Shown piece by piece: positions 1 through 6,873 of a stretch of DNA of 64,000 nt (positions are counted from its first letter, which is position 1; every line of letters starts with the position of its first letter). The position numbers and the translations under genes are program-made. The notes beneath the pieces were generated by a model that saw only the letters and a list, made by a program, of their open reading frames with translations, was not told the origin of the DNA and ran no database searches. The DNA is from a virus: positions 1 through 64,000 of IMG/VR virus record IMGVR_UViG_3300021376_000021; one strand, given 5' to 3'.

Positions 1-571
1 TACCTCTTTTGTATTTCATACTTGAAGGTGTAGCAGGATTGTCTACCTGAGCGCCAGCTTTTTGTTTATAGCGTTGTAAGAGTTCGTTTGAAATTTCATC
101 TACTTTCTCTACTTCTTCAGTAGAGAGACCAAGTTTAGATGATCTTTCATAATCTTTTCTCATAGCATCTTGGGATACCTTTTTAGTAGCCCGCTCAATA
201 CCTTTTTTAGTTTGAGGAGTATGATCTCTATATCCTTTTGTGTCGTAAGTTTTATGGAGATAGCTCATAGCGGTATTAGCCGAGATTTCATTTACACTTT
301 CTTTTGCTTCTACGACACCAATATAGTTAGAATCATGGACTTTGTAGCCCTGTTTTTTAAAATGATGCTTGGCTAGTTCCTGGGCATGCTTTTCATCTTT
401 AGCGTAGAGACGGATTTTCTTTTCCATTTTTTCCCCTTGCTTAGAAACCATGCTATGCAGAGGGTCAGAAATAGTCACTGACACTCTATGTTTGAGTTCT
501 GGTTCTGTGGATTCCGCTCTTGACACTATAGCTTTAGAAAAGCTTTTATTAAACTTAGAAAATCTAGTCAT
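1..571 (-). CDS. Conserved virion or core-type protein, C-terminus cut by window edge
   Basis: An open frame of 190 codons starts with ATG at 571 and runs off the left edge. The product is basic and highly charged. It contains a stretch beginning VNEISANTAMSYL and another beginning VDEISNELLQRYKQKAG. These resemble the NEISKSTLGSYVKKA segment of the putative prohead-core protein at 41307-42125. I infer a virion or head-assembly role from that similarity and from the late-type AATAAATA box just upstream. The family is not identified with certainty. Confidence 0.6.
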   Translation of the reverse strand, partial: MTRFSKFNKSFSKAIVSRAESTEPELKHRVSVTISDPLHSMVSKQGEKMEKKIRLYAKDEKHAQELAKHHFKKQGYKVHDSNYIGVVEAKESVNEISANTAMSYLHKTYDTKGYRDHTPQTKKGIERATKKVSQDAMRKDYERSSKLGLSTEEVEKVDEISNELLQRYKQKAGAQVDNPATPSSMKYKRG

Positions 572-592
572 AGTACCCCCATATGGATACTG

Positions 593-600
593 TATTTATT
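593..600 (-). promoter_or_regulatory. Late-type promoter box AATAAATA
   Basis: On the minus strand AATAAATA lies about 20 bases upstream of the ATG at 571. It differs in one base from the T4 late consensus TATAAATA recognised by gp55. The same variant precedes tail tube gene 19, which supports it. Confidence 0.45.
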
Positions 601-769
601 AAAGGTAAAAAATAGAGCAGGAAACAACTGCTCCTAATAAAAGCCCTAAAAAAGTGCACCAAAGAATTTGATATATTTTTAGTTCAGGAGAAGAAAATCT
701 AAGAGGACAGTTTCTCCCCTCATTACAATTATGATTACAGCACTTTACTGAAGAGTTATTGATTTCCAT
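599..769 (-). CDS. Small Cys-rich membrane protein (56 aa)
   Basis: The ATG at 769 lies inside the end of the preceding gene and the frame ends with TAA at 599. The N-terminal half is Cys-rich (CCNHNCNEGRNCPLR), a pattern I recall from small phage proteins. The C-terminal half is one hydrophobic segment of about 20 residues, ending in a short tail. It is probably a single-pass membrane protein with a metal-binding or disulfide head. Function unknown. Confidence 0.6.
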   Translation of the reverse strand: MEINNSSVKCCNHNCNEGRNCPLRFSSPELKIYQILWCTFLGLLLGAVVSCSIFYL

Positions 770-906
770 TTATTTTTTCCTGCTTGTTCTATAATGTTAA
801 AAAACTCATCTATTTCTTCTTTTGAGCAAAATTCTAATGGAAGTTCTCCATGAACTACTTTCCAAATGCGTTCAATATCACGATCCTCTAACCAGGTATC
901 AAACAT
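745..906 (-). CDS. Small hypothetical acidic protein
   Basis: The frame could begin at ATG 963, but ATG 906 is preferred. It overlaps the stop of the SWIM gene by only 8 bases (ATGTTTGA), the overlap size used repeatedly in this genome. The product has 53 residues, is acidic and is rich in aromatic residues (MFDTWLEDRDIERIWKVV). No family is recognised. Confidence 0.55.
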   Translation of the reverse strand: MFDTWLEDRDIERIWKVVHGELPLEFCSKEEIDEFFNIIEQAGKNKWKSITLQ

Positions 907-1240
907 TTTTACTTTTGACCTGTTCAATGTGTTTACACGTTCCATGATACTTGTATCCGACACATGTACATTTATATTTTCCTTCTTTGCTAGTAACGTA
1001 ATAAATGCTTCCTTTTGATCCTTTAACTTCTATTCTAGAAGGATCCTCTTCTTGTATACGTTCTAGTATTTCAAATTTTCTCCCCTTAGTGCTAATAGCC
1101 ATAGGGTTTTTAAATATGTGTAAATTTAAGTCACGATTGCGAACATATGCATATGCCTTAGTCATAGCATCGTTGAAAAGATAGACATGATTACAGTCAA
1201 ATGTCTCATTCCATACAGTTACTTCTTTAGCAATGAGCAA
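899..1240 (-). CDS. SWIM zinc-finger protein
   Basis: The 113-residue product ends with a SWIM-type zinc finger: CTC, then CKH (YKCTC...GTCKHIEQV), within about residues 93-107. SWIM fingers bind zinc and mediate DNA or protein contacts. The N-terminal part shows no recognised catalytic domain. The gene overlaps its upstream neighbour by 14 bases and its downstream neighbour by about 8, so it is part of a small polycistron. I infer a regulatory or DNA-binding role; the partner is unknown. Confidence 0.7.
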   Translation of the reverse strand: MLIAKEVTVWNETFDCNHVYLFNDAMTKAYAYVRNRDLNLHIFKNPMAISTKGRKFEILERIQEEDPSRIEVKGSKGSIYYVTSKEGKYKCTCVGYKYHGTCKHIEQVKSKNV

Positions 1241-1406
1241 GATCAGCCTCTCGATAGATTGCCCATACCTCCTCTACAGATACATCATACTCTTGGGCGA
1301 TCTCAATAAAAACCTCTCGCATCTCATCCCGAGATTCGAATCCTTTTGCTACCTCCACAGCGATAGCTTCTTCAATATCAATAGCAACCGATTTAAAATA
1401 TCCCAT
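1227..1406 (-). CDS. Small hypothetical acidic protein (59 aa)
   Basis: The ATG at 1406 shares one base with the stop of the upstream gene (TAATG) and the frame ends with TAA at 1227. The product is acidic and helical (EVFIEIAQEYDVSVEEVW), with no recognised family. Tight coupling on both sides and regular codon structure argue that it is real. Confidence 0.6.
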   Translation of the reverse strand: MGYFKSVAIDIEEAIAVEVAKGFESRDEMREVFIEIAQEYDVSVEEVWAIYREADLAHC

Positions 1407-1711
1407 TATACAGTTTCCTTAACAAATTCTTCGTACGATGCTCTAACGGCTGGGTAATCAATCTTACCCTCATAGTCCAGCTGATCACGCTCGAACTGAG
1501 TCATGTAATCGTCGCTGACCTTGTCAAAGCCAATCACCGAGCGCTCAAAGAACGGATTGTTCTCCGAGATAGCCTCACAAACATTGTTTGCCATCTCCTC
1601 CGTCCATTCTGGAGCCTCGATGATAAAGTCTTCCCCGCCCTTGGCCTTCCAATAAGGATCGGTATCGGTTCCGTAGTTTTCGTAGTCTTGGGTATAAAAG
1701 CAGATCTTCAT
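1406..1711 (-). CDS. Hypothetical acidic protein (101 aa)
   Basis: Starts at ATG 1711 after AGGAG-like spacing and ends coupled to the next gene by TAATG. The product is acidic and rich in Tyr and Trp (begins MKICFYTQDYENYG). By eye the gene is richer in G+C than its neighbours, which may point to separate acquisition. A sigma-70-like promoter lies just upstream. Function unknown. Confidence 0.6.
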   Translation of the reverse strand: MKICFYTQDYENYGTDTDPYWKAKGGEDFIIEAPEWTEEMANNVCEAISENNPFFERSVIGFDKVSDDYMTQFERDQLDYEGKIDYPAVRASYEEFVKETV

Positions 1712-1737
1712 ATCATTCTCCTATTCATCATACATCT

Positions 1738-1766
1738 ATTATGACTGAAGCGGAAAATTAGATCAA
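1738..1766 (-). promoter_or_regulatory. Sigma-70-like promoter
   Basis: On the minus strand TTGATC (1761-1766) and CATAAT (1738-1743) are separated by 17 bases. They lie about 30 bases upstream of the ATG at 1711. The match is near consensus in both boxes. Confidence 0.5.
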
Positions 1767-1773
1767 CTGGTAA

Positions 1774-1795
1774 AAACCACAGCTAGCTGTGGTTT
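1774..1795 (-). terminator. Intrinsic terminator
   Basis: A perfect 22-base inverted repeat (AAACCACAGCT / AGCTGTGGTTT) is followed on the minus strand by a short T run. It sits after the gene ending at 1828. A second hairpin (TACCGTA / TACGGTA, 1802-1824) lies between the two. Confidence 0.6.
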
Positions 1796-1827
1796 ATTGA
1801 TTACCGTACTAAAGAGATACGGTATTT

Positions 1828-2181
1828 TTAACGTTTTGGAGGGGGTGAGATAGGGGGTTTAGGTAGTTGAGGTAGAGTTTTCCAGTATTCTATCCATCGA
1901 CCATATTCATCAATTCGTTTTTCTAACTCATCATCTTTTTTTCTCACTTCATTAAGAAGAAGGCGATTTTCAGCCATTTTTTCATTCATCTTGTCAATTT
2001 TTTGATCCATGTAAAGAGTGCGCTGGTCAACCATATCAATTCTATTTTTAAAGTATTCAATATCCTGCCCCCTGCTTGTTAGGAAAGCAATAAGAATAAG
2101 AATAGTAAAAAAAGAAAAAAGCAGAATGGTAATAATTACTTGACTGCGATCGGATTCGTTAAGATTTTTCCAGAGTTTCAT
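1828..2181 (-). CDS. Single-pass membrane protein with coiled coil and Pro-rich tail
   Basis: The 117-residue product has one N-terminal membrane helix (about residues 14-35). A charged heptad-like coiled coil covers about residues 40-95, and the C-terminus is Pro-rich (PQLPKPPISPPPKR). That topology resembles an inner-membrane spanin, but no embedded outer-membrane partner was identified, so lysis is only a possibility. It ends at a double-hairpin terminator and is transcribed divergently from the plus-strand NUMOD3 gene. Confidence 0.55.
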   Translation of the reverse strand: MKLWKNLNESDRSQVIITILLFSFFTILILIAFLTSRGQDIEYFKNRIDMVDQRTLYMDQKIDKMNEKMAENRLLLNEVRKKDDELEKRIDEYGRWIEYWKTLPQLPKPPISPPPKR

Positions 2182-2209
2182 TTACATATTTATTTTTTTT
2201 AATACATAC

Positions 2210-2238
2210 ATTATAACCTATTACTTTAAAAATTACCA
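2210..2238 (-). promoter_or_regulatory. Possible sigma-70-like promoter
   Basis: TATAAT (2210-2215) on the minus strand has a poor -35 (TGGTAA, 2233-2238) at 17 bases. It lies in the divergent gap upstream of the ATG at 2181. An AATAAATA late-type box also lies in this gap. Confidence 0.3.
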
Positions 2239-2240
2239 CT

Positions 2241-2777
2241 ATGTTTAGAATTTTTCTAATTGAAAAAAAACTTATTGTTTACGATAAATCAGAAAAAGAA
2301 TTTCGTGAAAAGTACGGAACAAATTACGAACAGATTTTTTCCGTTAAGGATCAAGATAACATTGATTCAGCATGCGAAAAATTATTTAAGCAATACAACG
2401 CACAAGAAGTCGTAAAAGACTGCCACATTAAGAAAAAGATTGGATGGAAGTACTGGTCTGATGAAATGAAAAAGCAAATTAGTAATAATATTTCTTTTGC
2501 ATTAAAAAGATATGTTCGAACTAAAGAACATTCAGAAAGTATTTCAAAATATAGAAAAGGAAAGTCTATTTTTGAAGGGCAAAAACACTCCGAGCATACA
2601 AAAAAACTAATTGCATTTGCAAGAAAAGGTAGAGATCCTATTCAAGGAAGACGATGGATGCACAATCCTATTACTGGTAAAGAAAGAAGGGGATTTGAAT
2701 TAGAAGAAGGAATGATTTGGGGAAGATCGCCTGAAGCAGCTGAATATATTCTATATACAAAAAATAAAAAAAATTAA
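2241..2777 (+). CDS. NUMOD3-type DNA-binding protein, homing-endonuclease-like
   Basis: This is the only clear plus-strand gene. The 178-residue product has tandem NUMOD3-like segments, seen as WSDEMKKQIS (about 72-81), KEHSESISKYRKGK (95-108) and GQKHSEHTKKLIAFARKG (113-130). It then has a WMHNPITGKERRGF block like the tails of phage homing endonucleases. NUMOD3 helices are known DNA-binding modules of GIY-YIG and HNH homing enzymes. No GIY-YIG or HNH catalytic motif is visible, so it may be a nuclease remnant, a different nuclease or a regulator. It converges with the next gene, overlapping by 4 bases. Confidence 0.7.
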   Translation: MFRIFLIEKKLIVYDKSEKEFREKYGTNYEQIFSVKDQDNIDSACEKLFKQYNAQEVVKDCHIKKKIGWKYWSDEMKKQISNNISFALKRYVRTKEHSESISKYRKGKSIFEGQKHSEHTKKLIAFARKGRDPIQGRRWMHNPITGKERRGFELEEGMIWGRSPEAAEYILYTKNKKN

Positions 2778-3787
2778 TATCCCCCGCCGCCGGAAGCTAC
2801 GTTAAGTCTTCTATAGTTTACCCAGTGGTAAAAACTAGATGACCAATTTTGTCCTTGATAAGAAGCGGTATAATTAACTTGTATTACGCTTGCAGCGTAT
2901 GGAGTACCGGTGTTTACATAATCTACATCATAGCTTGACGGATTAATTCCAGATTGACCTGCAAACCTATTTCTTATATACACTCCTCCAATATCAAAAG
3001 TAACTACTTCTAGGGCTTGTGGGCCTCCTAAAGCAGAATTAGGATTATAATATGGAAAAACGGAACCGGATAATATATTAACTTGCGGATCTTTTACAAA
3101 AGGAATATAAAAAGTTTGAGTTTGATTATCATCTAGAATTGTAGCAGTTCTATTAAACCACAATCGAGGATTAAAAAACCCACAAAACCCTTTAGGGCCG
3201 GAAGAATATCCGGTAACATTTACTTTTATATCATATGCCCCCGAATTAGGTTCACCAGAGTCTTCAGCCATAACTGCGCCATGGCCTGGATTAAATTGAG
3301 CATTTCCAGGGTAGGAAGGAATTTTTGTAAGCTCAACCCTCCTAGAGCTGCCAGGGCTGTAAGATATGGATCCGTTTGTATCACAAGAAAAAACACCCGG
3401 AACATTTCCTTGATTAAGAATCCAATAATAACCATCGTGTCCAAAAGGCTCTAGCCCAGATGGAAAATTTACATTATAAAAATTAATTACAGGAGCTCCT
3501 CCGGCAGTAGCATTATAAATTCTATGCGAAAAATCTTGTATACTGAATGTCCATTCAAGCAATCTGTCATTATTTGGCACATTCAGGTGAAACAGGTTAA
3601 CCGGGGAGGTGTAATAAGGAACTGATCTAGCGGATTTTGTTCCGTAATATGCACTAAATTTACCTGAACTACCAGCCTCTCCAGAAGCTCTAATCCAACT
3701 CATAGAGGTGCTTTGAGAGGTGATTTTACCGTACTCCCATCCAAGGTCACTATTGAGTTTTAATGAGCCAGAGCTTTTTACAGGCAT
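2774..3787 (-). CDS. Putative virion structural protein
   Basis: The 337-residue product is rich in Ser, Gly, Asn, Tyr and Pro, with beta-type sequence and a flexible C-terminal Gly tail (ASGGGGY). It has no signal peptide or membrane helix. A GATAAATA late-type box lies about 30 bases upstream. Composition and promoter suggest a late fibre, decoration or baseplate-associated protein. I recognise no specific T4 homologue. Confidence 0.55.
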   Translation of the reverse strand: MPVKSSGSLKLNSDLGWEYGKITSQSTSMSWIRASGEAGSSGKFSAYYGTKSARSVPYYTSPVNLFHLNVPNNDRLLEWTFSIQDFSHRIYNATAGGAPVINFYNVNFPSGLEPFGHDGYYWILNQGNVPGVFSCDTNGSISYSPGSSRRVELTKIPSYPGNAQFNPGHGAVMAEDSGEPNSGAYDIKVNVTGYSSGPKGFCGFFNPRLWFNRTATILDDNQTQTFYIPFVKDPQVNILSGSVFPYYNPNSALGGPQALEVVTFDIGGVYIRNRFAGQSGINPSSYDVDYVNTGTPYAASVIQVNYTASYQGQNWSSSFYHWVNYRRLNVASGGGGY

Positions 3788-3815
3788 ATTATTTTTTAAA
3801 AAAATTAGTTAAGTT

Positions 3816-3823
3816 TATTTATC
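3816..3823 (-). promoter_or_regulatory. Late-type promoter box GATAAATA
   Basis: On the minus strand GATAAATA is 29 bases upstream of the ATG at 3787. It differs in one base from TATAAATA. Confidence 0.4.
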
Positions 3824-3864
3824 AAGTCAAAAAAAGAAAAATAAACAAATAAAAATAGGTTAAC

Positions 3865-3878
3865 TATTTGATCAAATA
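3865..3878 (-). terminator. AT-rich palindrome, possible weak terminator
   Basis: TATTTGATCAAATA is a perfect 14-base palindrome about ten bases after the stop at 3888. It is followed on the minus strand by a T-rich stretch. The stem is AT-rich, so termination would be weak. Confidence 0.3.
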
Positions 3879-3887
3879 ATAATGCTA

Positions 3888-4433
3888 TCATTGCGGCTTT
3901 GGTATGTTAGGAGGAGGAGGCATTCCATTTAATGGAGGAGGGGGTGGGGCGATGTTAGGAGGTGGAGGAGGAGCAGTGCCTACAACTGGTTGAGGCATTA
4001 CTGAAGACTGAGACAGTCCCATTGAAGGCATGGCAGGAGAAAAAGGTCTCGGTGTAAAAGAAGAAGATAGCCCTGTCGAAGTGCTAGTAGGATTTGGAGA
4101 GACTGGAGTAGGTCTAGTAGCTGCTTCGATTGCTTTCATTTTAGCTTCTTTATCACCTTTATCAGCTAACATTATACCAGAAAGAATTCCAGTTAAAAAT
4201 GTAGAGATAGGAATAAGCATTTCAAAGAACTTTTGATCGATAGGTGAAATTGCATTAAGAGGCTGCGTAACAAAGATAATAGAATATAAAACAACAAACA
4301 CAATACCCGTTAAAGTGAGTGACAAGCAAACACCAATAAAAAATTTTAATCGAGCCATCAATTGATCTTCAGTATACATAAAGGGCTCCTGTGTCTCTTC
4401 TTTAGATTCTTTTTTTAATAGATTTAAGTTCAT
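3888..4433 (-). CDS. Two-helix membrane protein with Pro-rich C-terminus
   Basis: ATG 4433 overlaps the upstream stop (ATGA); a TTG two codons earlier is less likely. The 181-residue product has two strong membrane helices (about residues 30-55 and 68-90). It then has a long Pro/Ser/Thr-rich tail with runs such as APPPPPNIAPPPPP. It belongs to a run of small membrane genes (3888-6042). A cell-envelope or lysis-related role is possible but unproven. Confidence 0.6.
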   Translation of the reverse strand: MNLNLLKKESKEETQEPFMYTEDQLMARLKFFIGVCLSLTLTGIVFVVLYSIIFVTQPLNAISPIDQKFFEMLIPISTFLTGILSGIMLADKGDKEAKMKAIEAATRPTPVSPNPTSTSTGLSSSFTPRPFSPAMPSMGLSQSSVMPQPVVGTAPPPPPNIAPPPPPLNGMPPPPNIPKPQ

Positions 4434-4696
4434 TTGCAATTACCTATACTTGGTGCTGTAGGAGAAGTTGTTGGAGTGTTTTCAGAAGGAGGTCCTAATC
4501 TTGGATCTCTACCACCTTTAAATACATGCTCTGGACAAGATCTAGTCACATCACAAAGAGGTTTTTTACAAATATCTGATTCCCAGTTAGCTGGGTCTTG
4601 GCAAGGGTATCTAAACCTATCTCCACCAAAGGCTGCTAAGCCGATTGGCAGTAGGACTAAGAATCCTAAAAACCAAAAAAGTTTTTTATCGTTCAT
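4430..4696 (-). CDS. Small exported Cys-rich protein
   Basis: The correct start is ATG 4696, which overlaps the upstream stop by ATGA; the longer frame runs through the neighbouring gene. The 88-residue product begins with a signal-type segment (MNDKKLFWFLGFLVLLPIG). A domain with five Cys residues follows, then a Pro/Thr-rich tail ending in GNCK. It is probably exported or membrane-anchored, with disulfides. Function unknown. Confidence 0.6.
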   Translation of the reverse strand: MNDKKLFWFLGFLVLLPIGLAAFGGDRFRYPCQDPANWESDICKKPLCDVTRSCPEHVFKGGRDPRLGPPSENTPTTSPTAPSIGNCK

Positions 4697-4995
4697 CTTT
4701 TTGACATCCAAGTTGAAATACCAACATAAGCACCTGTAATTCCTCCGAGGGAAATCCAATAGAGGTCTAACATGGCACCTAGTTTTTGTAATCTTGCTTC
4801 GGGAATAAGGAACATAAGAGCAAAGCCAGAAATAATCATTGCTACAAGAGATACCCAAGCCATTCTTCTTCTGTTTATAGCTTTCTTTTCATATATCTCT
4901 TCTTCTTTAGAAGAAACTATACCATCTTGATTTATATCAATCTCTTCTTCAAACTTTAAGCCAGATTGAGTAGGGAACAATGGTGCATCAGGCAC
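4693..4995 (-). CDS. Membrane protein with EF-hand loop
   Basis: The start is GTG 4995, with an AGGTG Shine-Dalgarno about six bases upstream; the next in-frame Met is residue 45. Residues 20-31 (DINQDGIVSSKE) match a canonical 12-residue EF-hand loop, with Asp, Asn, Asp, Gly, Val and Glu in the key places. Two membrane helices follow (about 45-64 and 77-95). The loop would bind calcium. The small two-helix layout is also compatible with a holin, but nothing proves this. Confidence 0.6.
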   Translation of the reverse strand: MPDAPLFPTQSGLKFEEEIDINQDGIVSSKEEEIYEKKAINRRRMAWVSLVAMIISGFALMFLIPEARLQKLGAMLDLYWISLGGITGAYVGISTWMSKR

Positions 4996-5413
4996 TCAAT
5001 TCACCTCTTTCAATTAATTTTTTCTTATTATACTTGTGGCTTTCTTGTACGAGCTCCTTACTTTCACCTTGATAAAGGACAGCATAGTTATTATCAATCA
5101 TCCATTGGTTAAGGCTTACACCATCCTCTAAAACAAATACGCCAAGTATACGACCAAATTTATCATCGTTACTATTTGCCTTCATTGTTTGGATTTTTTG
5201 CCAAGAACCAATAGGCAATTTTTCCTGAACTTTCTTTTTAGATAAAAGTCCACGAACTTTTTCTTCTTCGTTAGCAGTTCTTGATTCAGGGGTATCGACA
5301 CCAGCCATCCTTACACGCTGATTAGCAAGGATTATGTTAAATCCTAGATCTAAATCTATATCGACAGTATCTCCGTCAAGCACTTTAATAATTTTACATC
5401 TATACAAATACAT
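4988..5413 (-). CDS. Staphylococcal nuclease-like thermonuclease
   Basis: The 141-residue product matches the SNase fold. It has DGDTVDIDLDLG near the N-terminus (calcium-site Asp residues), then VRMAGVDTPE carrying the first catalytic Arg, and DKFGRILG carrying the second. It starts at ATG 5413 behind a strong GGAGG. No signal peptide is seen, so it probably acts in the infected cell, for example on host DNA or RNA. A late-type box lies upstream. Confidence 0.8.
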   Translation of the reverse strand: MYLYRCKIIKVLDGDTVDIDLDLGFNIILANQRVRMAGVDTPESRTANEEEKVRGLLSKKKVQEKLPIGSWQKIQTMKANSNDDKFGRILGVFVLEDGVSLNQWMIDNNYAVLYQGESKELVQESHKYNKKKLIERGELSA

Positions 5414-5431
5414 AATACCTCCACTTTTCAG

Positions 5432-5439
5432 TATTTATG
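5432..5439 (-). promoter_or_regulatory. Late-type promoter box CATAAATA
   Basis: CATAAATA on the minus strand is about 20 bases upstream of the thermonuclease ATG. It differs in one base from TATAAATA. Confidence 0.4.
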
Positions 5440-5517
5440 TTATTTTTGATGCTCGAGCCAAATCAGAAAGAGTGATGACGCTATACTAATTATAGCGAAT
5501 AATTGAGCTGGGCGCAT
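5440..5517 (-). CDS. Micropeptide with one membrane helix (25 aa)
   Basis: ATG 5517 shares one base with the upstream stop (TAATG) and the frame ends at TAA 5440. The peptide (MRPAQLFAIISIASSLFLIW plus five residues) is almost one hydrophobic helix. The coupling is the main evidence that it is translated. Confidence 0.45.
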   Translation of the reverse strand: MRPAQLFAIISIASSLFLIWLEHQK

Positions 5518-5960
5518 TATTTGTAAAGCTTAAAAGCAAATGTAATTAATGCAGCTGCACCTAAGCACCACCAAAACAAATCATTCATTTTGTTACGTAA
5601 TTCGTCGGCTACTTTTTTATCTTGCTTTTCTATTTCTAACATTCTTTGTTTTGTTGCCTGGATTTTTTCCCAAGCACCTTTCCCGTAAGTTTTTTCTACT
5701 TCTTGCTTAACATTCTCTAAATTTTTTGCACGTTTTTCTTCTGCAATCCATTCATCCAATGCTCGCTGATCCAACTCACGATCGTGATATCTTGCTTCTC
5801 TTCTTTCCTTTAAAACATTATTTTGATATTGTCTAATTTGTCTTTCATTTTGTTGCTGCATCTCAACAATCATTCTACCTAATTCTTCACCAGCATCTTT
5901 AGCCTCTTTAATAGTGTTAACAGCAAGCTTAGCTACACTAGGTGGTTTTTGTTCGGGCAT
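5517..5960 (-). CDS. Tail-anchored coiled-coil protein
   Basis: The 147-residue product is a long charged helix and coiled coil (about residues 10-120). One membrane helix lies at the extreme C-terminus (about 127-143, LFWWCLGAAALITFAF). It overlaps a small exported peptide gene upstream and is coupled to a membrane micropeptide downstream. The set could act at the membrane late in infection, but the topology is not that of a classic i-spanin. Confidence 0.55.
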   Translation of the reverse strand: MPEQKPPSVAKLAVNTIKEAKDAGEELGRMIVEMQQQNERQIRQYQNNVLKERREARYHDRELDQRALDEWIAEEKRAKNLENVKQEVEKTYGKGAWEKIQATKQRMLEIEKQDKKVADELRNKMNDLFWWCLGAAALITFAFKLYK

Positions 5961-6042
5961 TTTTCGAATTATATGTGGTTTGTGCTAGCACACAACCATA
6001 GAATAAAAACATGACGAAGAAGACTATTAAAGGCTTCTTCAT
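5938..6042 (-). CDS. Small lipoprotein-like exported peptide (34 aa)
   Basis: ATG 6042 is preceded by a strong AAAGGA six bases away; the frame ends with TAG at 5938. The peptide begins with two Lys and a hydrophobic core ending in LFYGC, close to a lipobox. About 17 residues follow the Cys. It overlaps the start of the tail-anchored coiled-coil gene by 23 bases in another frame. An o-spanin-like role is a speculative possibility. Confidence 0.5.
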   Translation of the reverse strand: MKKPLIVFFVMFLFYGCVLAQTTYNSKNARTKTT

Positions 6043-6091
6043 ATTGTTCCTTTAGGTTAAAAAGCGCCAAAAATGACGCTATTTTATTTAT

Positions 6092-6334
6092 CTAGAATTG
6101 TGTCCAGAAGTTGACAAAATCATTTGCTTTTACTTCGTCAGTAAAAAACCCAACTACTAACTCTTCTGATTCAATGTTCATCATTAGAACACAAATAGTA
6201 TCAGCATTTGATATAGATGCTTTTATAAACCAGTTTTTTAAAAGCACTGTGTTGAAAGAAAACAGCTCAAAGCCGCTTTCCGTTTTAAGAGTTGTAAGGT
6301 CAAGTTTCCTTACTTTTTGATTAGATTTATCCAT
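6092..6334 (-). CDS. Hypothetical protein (80 aa)
   Basis: ATG 6334 overlaps the stop of the metallopeptidase-like gene (TGATG); the in-frame TTG just before is unnecessary. The product has mixed alpha/beta character, with no membrane segment and no recognised motif. Confidence 0.55.
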   Translation of the reverse strand: MDKSNQKVRKLDLTTLKTESGFELFSFNTVLLKNWFIKASISNADTICVLMMNIESEELVVGFFTDEVKANDFVNFWTQF

Positions 6335-6873
6335 CAAAACAAAACAGAATCTAAAAACTTTTCATCTATTATGCTTGAGTTTAAAATGAACCTGCTATAA
6401 AGTCCTTTTTCGCGTCCGTATGCTTCTATTTCCCATGGAAGGTCCCAGTAATCAACGCGCTGCTCGTTAATTTCTCTTCCTTTCCATTTAGTTGTAATTG
6501 CATACACAGCCCCGTCCCTCATTTCACCTGTAGCAAATTGCTTAACGTGAACGCACTCATGTGCCAAATATGTTAAAGTATCTCTGACCGATAGACCTTT
6601 TTTTACTTCTATTTCAAACTCTCTATATCCCTCATTTTTTCCCACGTAATTGCAAAAGGCTTCAAAATCTTCATCATCATCTAACCGCTTTTTCATTAAA
6701 ACTTTTATATCAAGAGAATTGCACATTCTCTTGGACATAAGTTTAGCGCAGTAGAATTCTACAGCACTAGAAATTAATTTTTTGTATCGAGTTGATCGAT
6801 GTCCGGTAACCTCGATTTGCATAATTGCACCCTTAGGATACCAATATTTATGGGTTTTTGTATATTCATCCAT
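6334..6873 (-). CDS. Zincin-like metallopeptidase domain protein
   Basis: The 179-residue product carries HECVH at residues 105-109 (LAHECVHVKQFATG), a canonical HExxH zinc site. Downstream, PWEIEAYGREKG may give the third ligand, as in small phage and SprT-like zincins. No signal peptide is present. The start at 6873 is fixed by a TAATG overlap with the helicase gene. The substrate is unknown; a role in processing during replication is only inferred from position. Confidence 0.7.
   Translation of the reverse strand: MDEYTKTHKYWYPKGAIMQIEVTGHRSTRYKKLISSAVEFYCAKLMSKRMCNSLDIKVLMKKRLDDDEDFEAFCNYVGKNEGYREFEIEVKKGLSVRDTLTYLAHECVHVKQFATGEMRDGAVYAITTKWKGREINEQRVDYWDLPWEIEAYGREKGLYSRFILNSSIIDEKFLDSVLF

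Noticed and set aside
1828-2181. Definite i-spanin call for the coiled-coil membrane protein
   Set aside because: The topology fits, but I found no embedded or adjacent o-spanin lipoprotein frame, so I left the function open.
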